A stretch of DNA of 13,836 nucleotides, from positions 1 to 13,836 of the forward strand of contig CAZOHH010000062.1 in the NCBI GenBank assembly GCA_964579735.1, given 5' to 3'. Source of the stretch: CAILLO01 sp964579735. GTDB taxonomy: Bacteria; Bacillota; Clostridia; Saccharofermentanales; UBA5734. Shown one piece after another: positions 7,441-13,836 of this stretch (position 1 is the first letter of the stretch; each line of letters begins with the position of its first letter). Position numbers and translations under genes: made by a program. The notes beneath the pieces are model-generated. The model made no database searches and was not told the DNA's origin. It worked only from the letters and a program-made list of their open reading frames with translations.

Positions 7441-8702
7441 GGAATGCGCTCCGTTCCGAGCGCGGACTGCGCGGCGGTCGACTTCCCCAGCTGCCGGTGC
7501 ACCACGGACGCGACTAGGGGGAATACGACGGCGATGAGGAGCCCGAAGCGGATCGCACCCTGCTCCATGCTGACTCCGAGGGTGTCGGAGAGGAGCCGCA
7601 CGATCGGGGAAGCCATGTTGGCGTCGATGACCTGGCCGGTGAGCCAGGGTCCGACGGCGGCGCCGACGTCACCGGCGACGGCGAGGATGGCGAACATCCA
7701 GGCGCCAGCGAGGGGGAATCGGTCCGACGAGACGACCAGCGTGCCCGGCCACAGCAGGCTGACCGCGAAGCCGCATAGAACGCAGGCCGCGACGCTGAGC
7801 GCGCTCCAGGGGGACAGTGCGACGACGACGTAGCAGGCGGCCGCGAGCAGCGAGCCGCGGACGAGGAGCCGGTGGATGTCGAACCGGGCACCGAACGCGC
7901 CGTGGAGAAGCCGGCCCAGGCCGAGCATCGCGGCGAAGCCGCACATGCCGAGGAGGTCCCCGGTAAGCTTGGGCAGCGAGAGCCCCCGCTCCATGAAGGT
8001 GGAGGACCACTGGTTCATGACGATCTCCGATGCGCCTCCCGCGAAGATGGCGAGCAGAGCGAGCAGATAGAAGGGCTTGAAGATCAGGTCCTTCAGGTTC
8101 AGGCGGTGCTCGTCGGCGATGATCTCCGGGAAAGGCGCGCCGACGAAGAGCAGGAACGCCGCCAAGGGTACCGCCGCCCACATCATGGCGATGTACGGCC
8201 AGGCCGCGCCGCCGAACAGGAAGATGGACAGGGACGTGAGGATGATGGTCGCGACCTGGCCCCAGGCGTAGAAGGAGTGCATCAGGCTCATGGCGGGGCC
8301 CTTGTCGCTGCCCGGTATCGCCGCGACGATCGGGCTGAGCAGGACCTCGAGAAGGCCGCTGGCAAAGGCGAAGACGACGGTCGCGATGACGATTCCGGCG
8401 TAGACATGGCCGGGGAAAAGCGCCGGGGACAGTCCGAAGAACAGCAGGCCGACGAAGGCGAGGACGCAGGCGGGCAGGACGAGTCGCCGGTAGCCTACCT
8501 TGTCGACGATGGCGCTGAGGAAGAGGTCCGCCGAGACCTGGGAGGTGAAGTTGATGCCGACCAGGATGCCGAGGTGCACGTAGCTGAAGCCGTAGAGGTC
8601 CATCATGGGGATGAACAGGATGGCCGTGAGGTTGGTGATGATGGCCTGCACGAAGATGCCGACGAAGCAGGAGAACGTGGTGCGGCGATAATTTCTCGTC
8701 AT
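7437..8702 (-). CDS. MFS transporter (first of tandem pair)
   Basis: Predicted inner-membrane permease of 421 residues with about 12 hydrophobic stretches. Motif A appears as LSAIVDKVGYRRLVL (63-77). The central hydrophilic loop (about 205-222, EIIADEHRLNLKDLIF) divides the halves. The second half has a polar segment with NQWSSTFMERG (about 242-252). These features resemble FucP-like and related sugar or polyol MFS carriers; the substrate is not determinable. It begins 9 bases after the mtlD-like stop with only a weak ribosome site, so it probably depends on coupling to the upstream gene. It ends overlapping the next MFS gene by 4 bases. Placement in an operon with an isomerase, a kinase and a polyol-phosphate dehydrogenase suggests uptake, or possibly export, of a sugar or sugar alcohol (inference). 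Confidence 0.88.
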   Translation of the reverse strand: MTRNYRRTTFSCFVGIFVQAIITNLTAILFIPMMDLYGFSYVHLGILVGINFTSQVSADLFLSAIVDKVGYRRLVLPACVLAFVGLLFFGLSPALFPGHVYAGIVIATVVFAFASGLLEVLLSPIVAAIPGSDKGPAMSLMHSFYAWGQVATIILTSLSIFLFGGAAWPYIAMMWAAVPLAAFLLFVGAPFPEIIADEHRLNLKDLIFKPFYLLALLAIFAGGASEIVMNQWSSTFMERGLSLPKLTGDLLGMCGFAAMLGLGRLLHGAFGARFDIHRLLVRGSLLAAACYVVVALSPWSALSVAACVLCGFAVSLLWPGTLVVSSDRFPLAGAWMFAILAVAGDVGAAVGPWLTGQVIDANMASPIVRLLSDTLGVSMEQGAIRFGLLIAVVFPLVASVVHRQLGKSTAAQSALGTERIP

Positions 8703-8711
8703 CCGCTGCGC

Positions 8712-9896
8712 TCAGCCGGGACCGGCGAGCACGTGCTCCCGGATCCGGAACCCATCGACGTCTTCGGGCGTGGCTCCGAGACCGCAATGGTCTCGCAGGA
8801 AGGCCTCGACGCCCTTCCCTTGGATCTCCGCCTGCATCGAGACGGCCGCAGGGTCCTCCGGGTCATCGAACCGGAGCGCCGCCCGCAGCCCTTCACAGAT
8901 GCCGACGGGCTGGATGCCGTGCTTCAGGCAGAGCCGCGCGGCGCCGACGAGCCGGTCTCCCGGCGAGAGCTTGCGCATCGGGTCGCGGCCGACGCGGGCG
9001 ACGGTGTCGCCGAGGCGCCGGTTGTGGAATCGGAACAGCAGGTCGTCGACATGGGCGGCGAGCGTCTCGGCCGGCACGCCGAATTCGGCGGACAGGGCGC
9101 GGCTGGACTCGGTCATGGCCTTTCGGGCGGTCCGCTCGATGCTTTCGACGCGCACGGCGTCGGAGATCAGCGAGCAGCCCTCGAGCCAGCCCAGGTACGC
9201 CGTCGTCGCGTGGCCCAGGTTGTGTACGTAGAGCTTGCGGCGGATGTAGAACTCGAAGGGGCTGTAGGGCAGCAGGTTGGGCACGGCGGGAAGGGGCGCG
9301 CGGAAGGCGTCCCGGTCCACGGGCAGTTCGGCATAGGGTTCCACGAAGACGCGGAGGGGATTCCCCTCCTTCATGGCTTCGGTCATCACGGGGACCATCC
9401 GTCCGATGGACGCCTCGACGAAGCCGACTTCCGCCGCCAACCGCGGACGAAGCGCCTCGGGCAGCGCGGCCGATACCCACTCGGCCAGCAGGAGGTTCGC
9501 GTCCAGCAGGTTCTCGCAGATCAGGATGTCGAGCGGCCGTGCCGGCACCGCCTCCATCCGTCGGGCGATCCCCTTGGCGATCATCGGCGCGATGCGCGGC
9601 AGGACGTTCACGCCCACGGCGGTCGCCGCGACATCGCAGGTCGCGATGAGCTCGGCCACGGCCTCCGCGTCCCGGCCGTCGACGGCGCGGACACCCTCGA
9701 CCCAGCGGTCCTCGCGGGCGGCGTCGCTCACGAGTCCGAGGGGGTAGCGGCCCTCGCGGTTCAGCGCCTGCACCACGTCCGGCATCACGTCGATGAAGAC
9801 GACCTCATAGCCGGCGTCGGAGAAGACGGCGCCGATGAAGCCCCGCCCGATGTTGCCCGCGCCGTACATGGCCAGGACCGGCCTTCGCAGCGCCAT
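8712..9896 (-). CDS. mtlD: Mannitol-1-phosphate 5-dehydrogenase family protein (MtlD-like)
   Basis: NAD-dependent polyol(-phosphate) dehydrogenase of the long-chain mannitol dehydrogenase family; MtlD interconverts mannitol 1-phosphate and fructose 6-phosphate. The 394 residues compare with 382 in Escherichia coli. The Rossmann motif is GAGNIGRGFIG (12-22). The catalytic Lys-Asn-His set is K221, N226 and H229 in KLYVHNLGHATTAYLG, at the family spacing (+5, +8). The C-terminal RVGRDPMRKLSPGDRL also matches MtlD. The GFVEASIGRMVP segment (158-169) differs from the equivalent in the Escherichia coli enzyme (VDSAVDRIVP), so a different polyol phosphate, such as a pentitol phosphate, is possible. 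The ATG directly abuts the stop of the isomerase gene, with AGGAGG 9 bases before it. No mannitol PTS gene is nearby, which is unusual for mtlD. Confidence 0.85.
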   Translation of the reverse strand: MALRRPVLAMYGAGNIGRGFIGAVFSDAGYEVVFIDVMPDVVQALNREGRYPLGLVSDAAREDRWVEGVRAVDGRDAEAVAELIATCDVAATAVGVNVLPRIAPMIAKGIARRMEAVPARPLDILICENLLDANLLLAEWVSAALPEALRPRLAAEVGFVEASIGRMVPVMTEAMKEGNPLRVFVEPYAELPVDRDAFRAPLPAVPNLLPYSPFEFYIRRKLYVHNLGHATTAYLGWLEGCSLISDAVRVESIERTARKAMTESSRALSAEFGVPAETLAAHVDDLLFRFHNRRLGDTVARVGRDPMRKLSPGDRLVGAARLCLKHGIQPVGICEGLRAALRFDDPEDPAAVSMQAEIQGKGVEAFLRDHCGLGATPEDVDGFRIREHVLAGPG

Positions 9897-10430
9897 CTAT
9901 TCGACCCTCCTGATTGCGGGATCCGTGAAGACATCGGCCTCGTCCCGACTGCGCGTCGAGAACTCCGAGATCACCGCGCCCTCCGGCCCGCCCTGGAACC
10001 AGTGCTTCGTGTCCGGGCCGAGCGTGTACTGCTCGCCGGGCTGCAGCACGACTTCGTTCCAGACCGTGTACCAGGCCTCATGGCCCTTCGGCGGCCGGCA
10101 GGCCGGCGCGGGGGCCGCCGCGCCCTCCACGTAGAGGTACACCGTCCCCTTGCGGCAACGGAAGGTCTCCTCCTTGCCGGGCTGGCCGTCCACATCCGGG
10201 TGGCGGTGTTCCGGGCAGGTCTGGCCTGGAGACAGGATCAGCTCCTTCGCGCAGCACCGGGCCGTGTTCACGTACGTCAGGATGGTCAGGCCCGTCTGAG
10301 AGAACTCCGACAGTCCGAAGTCGGCGAATTCGATCCGCCCCTTCTCCGCTTCCGTCAGGGCGATCCCTGCGGCTGCGAAGGCTTCCAACGCGTCGGCGCG
10401 GACCTGCTCGATTTCCGTCTTCGTCATCAT
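9897..10430 (-). CDS. D-lyxose ketol-isomerase (YdaE-type cupin)
   Basis: Interconverts D-lyxose and D-xylulose; known relatives also act on D-mannose/D-fructose. The 177 residues form a metal-dependent cupin. The first motif CPEHRHPDVDGQPGKEETFRC gives H75, H77 and E88, and TKHWFQGG gives H143, together the metal site of this family. The stretches YVNTARCCAKELILSPGQ and KGTVYLYVEG also match the Bacillus YdaE and Escherichia coli O157 D-lyxose isomerases as I remember them. The start has two adjacent ATGs (10430, 10427); the first is given, 8 bases after GGAGG. It follows the kinase gene by 23 bases and abuts the dehydrogenase gene. Its product, a 2-ketose, is a plausible substrate for the adjacent kinase. 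Confidence 0.93.
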   Translation of the reverse strand: MMTKTEIEQVRADALEAFAAAGIALTEAEKGRIEFADFGLSEFSQTGLTILTYVNTARCCAKELILSPGQTCPEHRHPDVDGQPGKEETFRCRKGTVYLYVEGAAAPAPACRPPKGHEAWYTVWNEVVLQPGEQYTLGPDTKHWFQGGPEGAVISEFSTRSRDEADVFTDPAIRRVE

Positions 10431-10453
10431 GTCGCTTTCCTCCCCATATCCTT

Positions 10454-11440
10454 TCAGGTCACGGTCGTCGGGACGTTCTCGCCCGGTCGGTCCGCCATGT
10501 AGGCCAGCACTTCGGCGAGCGGCCGCATCCCCGTCGTCGCCCCCGCCGCCATCACGCAGAACGTGCCGGTCGCGTTGGCCAGCCGGCCGCATTCCACCAG
10601 ATCCCAGCCCTTCGCGAGGCCCGCCGTGAATCCTGCGCAGAAGGCGTCTCCGGCACCGGTCGTCTCGACGACCTTTGCGCCTGCATAGGTCGGGATGCGG
10701 AACGCCGTGCCATCCTTCGCCATGACGAGGCATCCGTCCTTGCCCAACTTGACGGCGACGGCCTTGCGCACGCCGGTCGCGAGGAAGAAGCGGGCGATCT
10801 CCACCGGGTCCTTGAGGCCGGAAAGCTCCACGGCCTCCTCGTAGCTCGGCAGGAAATAGTCGAGGTGCGGCAGGCAGGGCGCGAGGACCTTCATCCACCG
10901 GCCCTGGCTGTCCCAGGCCGTATCCAGCACGGTCGTGCGTCCGAGTTCCGTGGCGCGGCGGAGCAGTTCCGCGGCCGGCTCGCCGTCGAAGGACGGCATG
11001 AGCATGGTCCCGGCTATGAACAGGATCTTCGCGCGCTCCACCACGTCCATGCGGACGTCCTCGAGGCGGAAATCCCCATTGGCTCCGAGGCAATGCAGGA
11101 AGGTGCGTTCCCCGCTCCCGTCGACCAGCACCATCGAGGCGCTCGTTCCGAAGGTCTTGTCCGTCGCGAGTCCGGAGACGTCGACGCCCTCCTTCGCAAG
11201 GGTGTCCTGGATGAAGCGGCCGAATCCATCGTCGCCGACCTTGCCCAGCACGCCGGACGAGAGCCCGAGCCGGGCCAGGTCGATGGACGCGCTCGAGGCG
11301 CATCCGCCCACATGCAGGTCGATCCGGTCCACCAGCTGAAGCTTGCCCCGCTCCGGGATTCCGTCTATGGTCCTTCCGATCGCGTCCGCGACCAGGATGC
11401 CGACACACGCCACGTCCAGCTTCTTCGCACTCTTCTCCAT
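10454..11440 (-). CDS. PfkB-family carbohydrate kinase
   Basis: ATP-dependent sugar kinase of the ribokinase/PfkB fold, 328 residues. The second signature VETTGAGDAFCAGF (258-271) contains the anion-hole GAGD (262-265) with catalytic base D265. The first signature appears as GGCASSASIDLARLG (45-59), with Ser at the position usually held by Asn. The substrate is probably the ketose made by the neighbouring isomerase, fructose or xylulose (inference). The ATG at 11440 is chosen because GGAGG lies 10 bases upstream and the family core begins right after it. A longer frame from 11485 would start inside the predicted -10 box of the operon promoter, so it should not be transcribed in full. It is the first gene of the five-gene operon, divergent from the ROK regulator. 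Confidence 0.9.
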   Translation of the reverse strand: MEKSAKKLDVACVGILVADAIGRTIDGIPERGKLQLVDRIDLHVGGCASSASIDLARLGLSSGVLGKVGDDGFGRFIQDTLAKEGVDVSGLATDKTFGTSASMVLVDGSGERTFLHCLGANGDFRLEDVRMDVVERAKILFIAGTMLMPSFDGEPAAELLRRATELGRTTVLDTAWDSQGRWMKVLAPCLPHLDYFLPSYEEAVELSGLKDPVEIARFFLATGVRKAVAVKLGKDGCLVMAKDGTAFRIPTYAGAKVVETTGAGDAFCAGFTAGLAKGWDLVECGRLANATGTFCVMAAGATTGMRPLAEVLAYMADRPGENVPTTVT

Positions 11441-11483
11441 CGTCCTCGTTCCTCCGTATCCTTGTCGCGGATCTTTCGTGGTC

Positions 11484-11512
11484 ATCGTACCGTGGTCCTT
11501 GCGGTTTGTAAA
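11484..11512 (-). promoter_or_regulatory. Promoter of the sugar operon
   Basis: On the minus strand TTTACA (11507-11512, five of six) is followed after 17 bases by TACGAT (11484-11489, four of six). The predicted start is near 11477, giving a leader of about 37 bases before the kinase ATG at 11440. The -35 box overlaps an inverted repeat, so a bound repressor would block polymerase. Confidence 0.65.
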
Positions 11513-11522
11513 GACGTTTTAC
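11508..11522. promoter_or_regulatory. Probable ROK-repressor operator (inverted repeat)
   Basis: A 15-base inverted repeat with perfect arms GTAAA/TTTAC around GACGT, in the most AT-rich part of the intergenic region. It overlaps the -35 box of the sugar operon and ends one base before a weak candidate ROK promoter. Position between a ROK-type regulator and a catabolic operon makes it the best operator candidate. It does not match the catabolite-repression (cre) consensus well. Binding by the ROK protein is inference. Confidence 0.5.
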
Positions 11523-11523
11523 T

Positions 11524-11552
11524 TTGCATCTCCCTCCCCTGCGTGCGACAAT
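11524..11552 (+). promoter_or_regulatory. Weak candidate promoter for ROK gene
   Basis: TTGCAT (11524-11529, three of six) and GACAAT (11547-11552, four of six) are 17 bases apart on the plus strand. The predicted start near 11559 leaves a leader of about 53 bases. It lies back to back with the sugar operon promoter, with the inverted repeat between them, which would allow autoregulation. The match is poor and this is tentative. Confidence 0.3.
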
Positions 11553-11611
11553 GGTGACAAGGGTCGAAGGGGGGTCGCCGCCGCTTCGTCCGCATGAGGA
11601 GACCGACAACG

Positions 11612-12826
11612 ATGTCCGAGTCCCACGGTGCCAACAACCGCAGTCTCCGGAGCGCCAACCGCGCCCTGCTGCTGCGCCTGCTCGCGACGAACGGGCCCTC
11701 CACCCGAGCCGCGCTCGCCCGCGAGGTCGGCCTGACCCGGATGAGCATCACCTATATCGTCCAGGAGATGCTGGCCGACGGCATCCTCGCCGAGAACGCG
11801 AGGACCGCTGGAACGTCCACTGCTCCCGGCCGCTCCGTCGACCTCTCCCTTCGCGAGGGACGCATCACGGCGCTCGGAATCTATATCGCCCGCGACGCCG
11901 TGACCGGAACGGTAGCGGATATCGCCGCCGGACCCCTCGTCACCGTCCGCCAGCCTCTCCCCCCCGATGAGGATGCCGCGGCGCTCTCCCGGCGCCTCCT
12001 CTCGCTCGTCTCCGAGCTCCTCGAACGCGACCGCGACCTGCGCGCCGAGCGCGGCATCCGCCCCGGCCTGCGCCCCTCCGGCATCGGTGTCTCCTCCATC
12101 GGTCCCGTGGACGTCCCAGGCGGGCGCATCCTCGAACCCCCGAACTTCCACGGAATCGCGGACGTCCCCGTACGAGCCCTTCTCGAGCGCGCCTTCGACC
12201 TGCCGGTCCGCATCGACAACGACATGAACGCCGCAGCCCTCGCCGAGCTCCTCTACGGCAGCGCGCGCGGTCTGCGCGACTTCCTGTACCTCGGCCTCAC
12301 CAACGGCGTCGGCGCGGGGCTCGTCTCCGACGGCCGCCTTTTCGAAGGCGGCGCTGGCTACGCCGGAGAGATCGGTCATATGTCCATCGACTACCAGGGG
12401 CCGGTCTGCTCCTGTGGAAACCGCGGCTGCCTCGAGCTCTACGCCAGCCTACCCGTCCTCCTCGCCCGCTATGCCGGTCCGCTGCCGTCCTCTCCGACCG
12501 AGGCCTTCGCCGCCCTCGTCGACCTCGCCGGTCGCGGCGACCCGAGTGCCGGTCATATCTTCGACGACCTCTGCCGCAGCCTCTCGGTCGCGCTGGTCAG
12601 TCTCGCGAACCTCATCGACCCCGACGCCGTGATCCTCGGGCACGAAGGCGCGCTGGCCGGCGAACTGCTCGTCGGGCGGCTCGAGCGGGCCGTCAATTCA
12701 CGGATGATCCAGCGCTCCGCGAAGCACCTGCCCGTCCGCGTCTCCGCCTTCCTCGACCAGGCCCCGGTGCATGGCGCCTCGGCCCTGGTCTTCGACCGGA
12801 TCTTCCAGGGGACCTGGGCGCCCTAG
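11612..12826 (+). CDS. ROK-family transcriptional regulator
   Basis: Predicted sugar-responsive repressor of 404 residues, like XylR and NagC. An N-terminal winged helix-turn-helix (about 15-62, with STRAALAREVGLTRMSITYIV) is followed by an ROK sugar-binding domain. Visible ROK features are IDNDMNAAAL (201-210), LTNGVGAGLVSDGRLFEGG, and the zinc motif with H256, C266, C268 and C273 (GEIGHMSID ... CSCGNRGCLE). The phosphate-binding DxGxT loop of ROK kinases is not present near residues 86-100, so it should be a regulator rather than a kinase. The ATG at 11612 is chosen with GAGGAGA 9 bases upstream; an in-frame ATG at 11594 has no ribosome site. Divergence from the isomerase-kinase-dehydrogenase-permease operon suggests that it represses that operon and responds to one of its sugars (inference). 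Confidence 0.92.
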   Translation: MSESHGANNRSLRSANRALLLRLLATNGPSTRAALAREVGLTRMSITYIVQEMLADGILAENARTAGTSTAPGRSVDLSLREGRITALGIYIARDAVTGTVADIAAGPLVTVRQPLPPDEDAAALSRRLLSLVSELLERDRDLRAERGIRPGLRPSGIGVSSIGPVDVPGGRILEPPNFHGIADVPVRALLERAFDLPVRIDNDMNAAALAELLYGSARGLRDFLYLGLTNGVGAGLVSDGRLFEGGAGYAGEIGHMSIDYQGPVCSCGNRGCLELYASLPVLLARYAGPLPSSPTEAFAALVDLAGRGDPSAGHIFDDLCRSLSVALVSLANLIDPDAVILGHEGALAGELLVGRLERAVNSRMIQRSAKHLPVRVSAFLDQAPVHGASALVFDRIFQGTWAP

Positions 12827-12865
12827 CGCCCGCAGCCGAACGCCAACCGCCGAAAGGAGAACCCC

Positions 12866-13836
12866 ATGCACGACGAAAGACTCGACCGCCTCGCCCACCA
12901 TATCCTCCACTATTCCGTCGAGATCCAGAAGGGGGACCGCTTCGCCCTCAGCCTTACGACAGGGTCCATCCCCCTTGGCAAGGCCCTCCTCGAGGAGACC
13001 CGCCGCATCGGAGCCTTCGCCTACGTGGAGATTCTCGACGAGGAGCTCCAGCGCCTGTCCCGCGAGCTCATCGACCCCGATGACGGAGGCTTTTCCGAGG
13101 ACTCGCTCAAATGTTCCGTGGCCTGGGGGCTACGCCGCTTCGAGGACCTGAAGGCCAGCATCTCCATCCGCTCCTTCGAGAACGACATGGAGACCGCTGG
13201 CGTCGACCCCCGCAAGGTGCGGCTCGCCGCCCAGACCGGAATGCCCCTCCAGGACCTCATCATCAACCACCGCAAATGGGTCCTGTTCGAGTACCCCACC
13301 AAGGGTCAGGCCCAGAAGGCGGGGATGTCCTATGACCGCTTCTTCGACTTCGTCCTCGACGTCTCCTGCGTGGACTACGCCAAGATGCGCCGCGACGTCG
13401 AGCCCCTCAAGGCCCGCATGCAGCGCACCGACCGCGTGCGGCTCGTCGGTCCCGGCACCGACCTCTCCTTCTCCATCAAGGGGATTCCCGCCATTCCGTG
13501 CTGCGGCGAGTACAACATCCCCGACGGCGAGATCTTCACGGCGCCGGTCCGCGACTCCATCAACGGGACCCTCGCCTACAACACGCCTTCGATCTATTGG
13601 GGCAAGAAGTTCTCCGACATCCGCTTCACCTTCAAGGACGGCCGCATCGAGGAGGCCTCGTGCACCGGCTCCCAGGAGGACCTGCTGAAGATCCTCGACA
13701 GCGACCCCGGCGCGCGGTATATCGGCGAATTCGCCATAGGGCTCAACCCGTTGATCCGCGAGCCCTTCTGCAACACGCTCTTCGACGAGAAGATCTACGG
13801 GTCCTTCCACTTCACTCCGGGACGCTGCTACGACGA
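12866..13836 (+). CDS. M29-family metallo-aminopeptidase, truncated by window edge
   Basis: Cytoplasmic metal-dependent aminopeptidase of the AmpS/AmpT/PepS type, removing N-terminal residues from peptides. The frame runs open from the ATG at 12866 to the edge and gives 323 residues of a family near 400. Predicted metal and catalytic residues are E222 in NIPDGEIFTAP, E288 in GEFAIGLNP, H315 in GSFHFTPGRCYD and Y322. Spacings of 66 between the two Glu and 7 between His and Tyr agree with the Thermus enzyme as I remember it. The final metal-binding His/Asp pair lies beyond the window. AAGGAGA lies just ahead of the ATG. It starts 39 bases after the ROK stop with no terminator visible, so it may be read from the ROK transcript. 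No functional link to sugar use is evident. Confidence 0.92.
   Translation, partial: MHDERLDRLAHHILHYSVEIQKGDRFALSLTTGSIPLGKALLEETRRIGAFAYVEILDEELQRLSRELIDPDDGGFSEDSLKCSVAWGLRRFEDLKASISIRSFENDMETAGVDPRKVRLAAQTGMPLQDLIINHRKWVLFEYPTKGQAQKAGMSYDRFFDFVLDVSCVDYAKMRRDVEPLKARMQRTDRVRLVGPGTDLSFSIKGIPAIPCCGEYNIPDGEIFTAPVRDSINGTLAYNTPSIYWGKKFSDIRFTFKDGRIEEASCTGSQEDLLKILDSDPGARYIGEFAIGLNPLIREPFCNTLFDEKIYGSFHFTPGRCYD

Noticed and set aside
6094..7833. Plus-strand open frame of 579 codons overlapping the end of fabD and both MFS genes
   Set aside because: It starts inside fabD in another frame and runs antisense to hydrophobic permease genes. The charged composition is the usual mirror of membrane-protein codons.
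7872..10502. Plus-strand open frame of 876 codons opposite an MFS gene, mtlD-like and the isomerase
   Set aside because: Although very long, it is antisense to three genes with clear motifs. The translation is Asp/Glu/Gly/Arg-rich low-complexity with no recognisable domain or start signal.
11508..11522. Possible catabolite-repression (cre) site
   Set aside because: When the central CG is aligned to the cre consensus, four or more conserved positions mismatch, so a regulator-specific operator is more likely.
11566..11588. Possible hairpin CGAAG...CTTCG in the ROK leader
   Set aside because: The stem is only 5 base pairs around a long loop, with no T run and no sign of covariation. It is too weak to call a terminator or riboswitch.
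9897..11609. Minus-strand frame of 570 codons joining the kinase and isomerase regions, suggesting a fusion
   Set aside because: Only its last 177 codons are the isomerase. The preceding part is out of frame with the PfkB kinase and meaningless. The isomerase has its own ATG and ribosome site at 10430.

Overview
The window is GC-rich DNA (about two thirds G+C by eye) with tightly packed genes. It reads as chromosome from a high-GC member of the Bacillota. Three things support this. Fatty-acid genes are interleaved with acetyl-CoA carboxylase genes in the Firmicute order (fabG-fabF-accB-fabZ-accC). A perfect FabT-type palindrome lies in front of fabH. The D-lyxose isomerase closely resembles the Bacillus YdaE family. 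The species cannot be named from the sequence alone. No RNA genes, insertion sequences, CRISPR arrays or phage genes were seen, and no gap between genes exceeds about 175 bases.

Left part (1-5240, minus strand): a type II fatty-acid synthesis operon, in transcription order fabH, fabG, fabF, accB, fabZ, accC. accC is cut by the window edge, and accD and accA may follow outside. Together these genes make malonyl-CoA (AccB, AccC), start chains (FabH), elongate them (FabF), reduce them (FabG) and dehydrate them (FabZ). The fabK-fabD-acpP genes that often sit between fabH and fabG in Firmicutes are absent. Instead fabD (5273-6238) is alone on the plus strand, divergent from fabH. The 124-base region between them holds two face-to-face sigma-70-like promoters, with one FabT-like operator covering both predicted start points. 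That would give common control of malonyl-ACP supply and chain initiation and elongation.

Middle part (6271-11512, minus strand): a five-gene sugar or polyol operon, in transcription order a PfkB-family kinase, a D-lyxose isomerase, an MtlD-type polyol-phosphate dehydrogenase, and two different MFS permeases. The genes overlap, abut or are separated by at most 23 bases. No PTS component is present, so uptake probably delivers unphosphorylated sugar that PfkB then phosphorylates. The combination fits either mannose/fructose/mannitol-1-phosphate chemistry or lyxose/xylulose/pentitol-phosphate chemistry. I do not know this exact set as a characterised pathway.

Right part (11441-13836): a divergent ROK-family repressor (11612-12826) faces the sugar operon across a 171-base region. 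This region holds a good promoter for the operon and an inverted repeat overlapping its -35 box, the likely ROK operator. Downstream of the repressor is the start of an M29 metallo-aminopeptidase gene that runs off the right edge.
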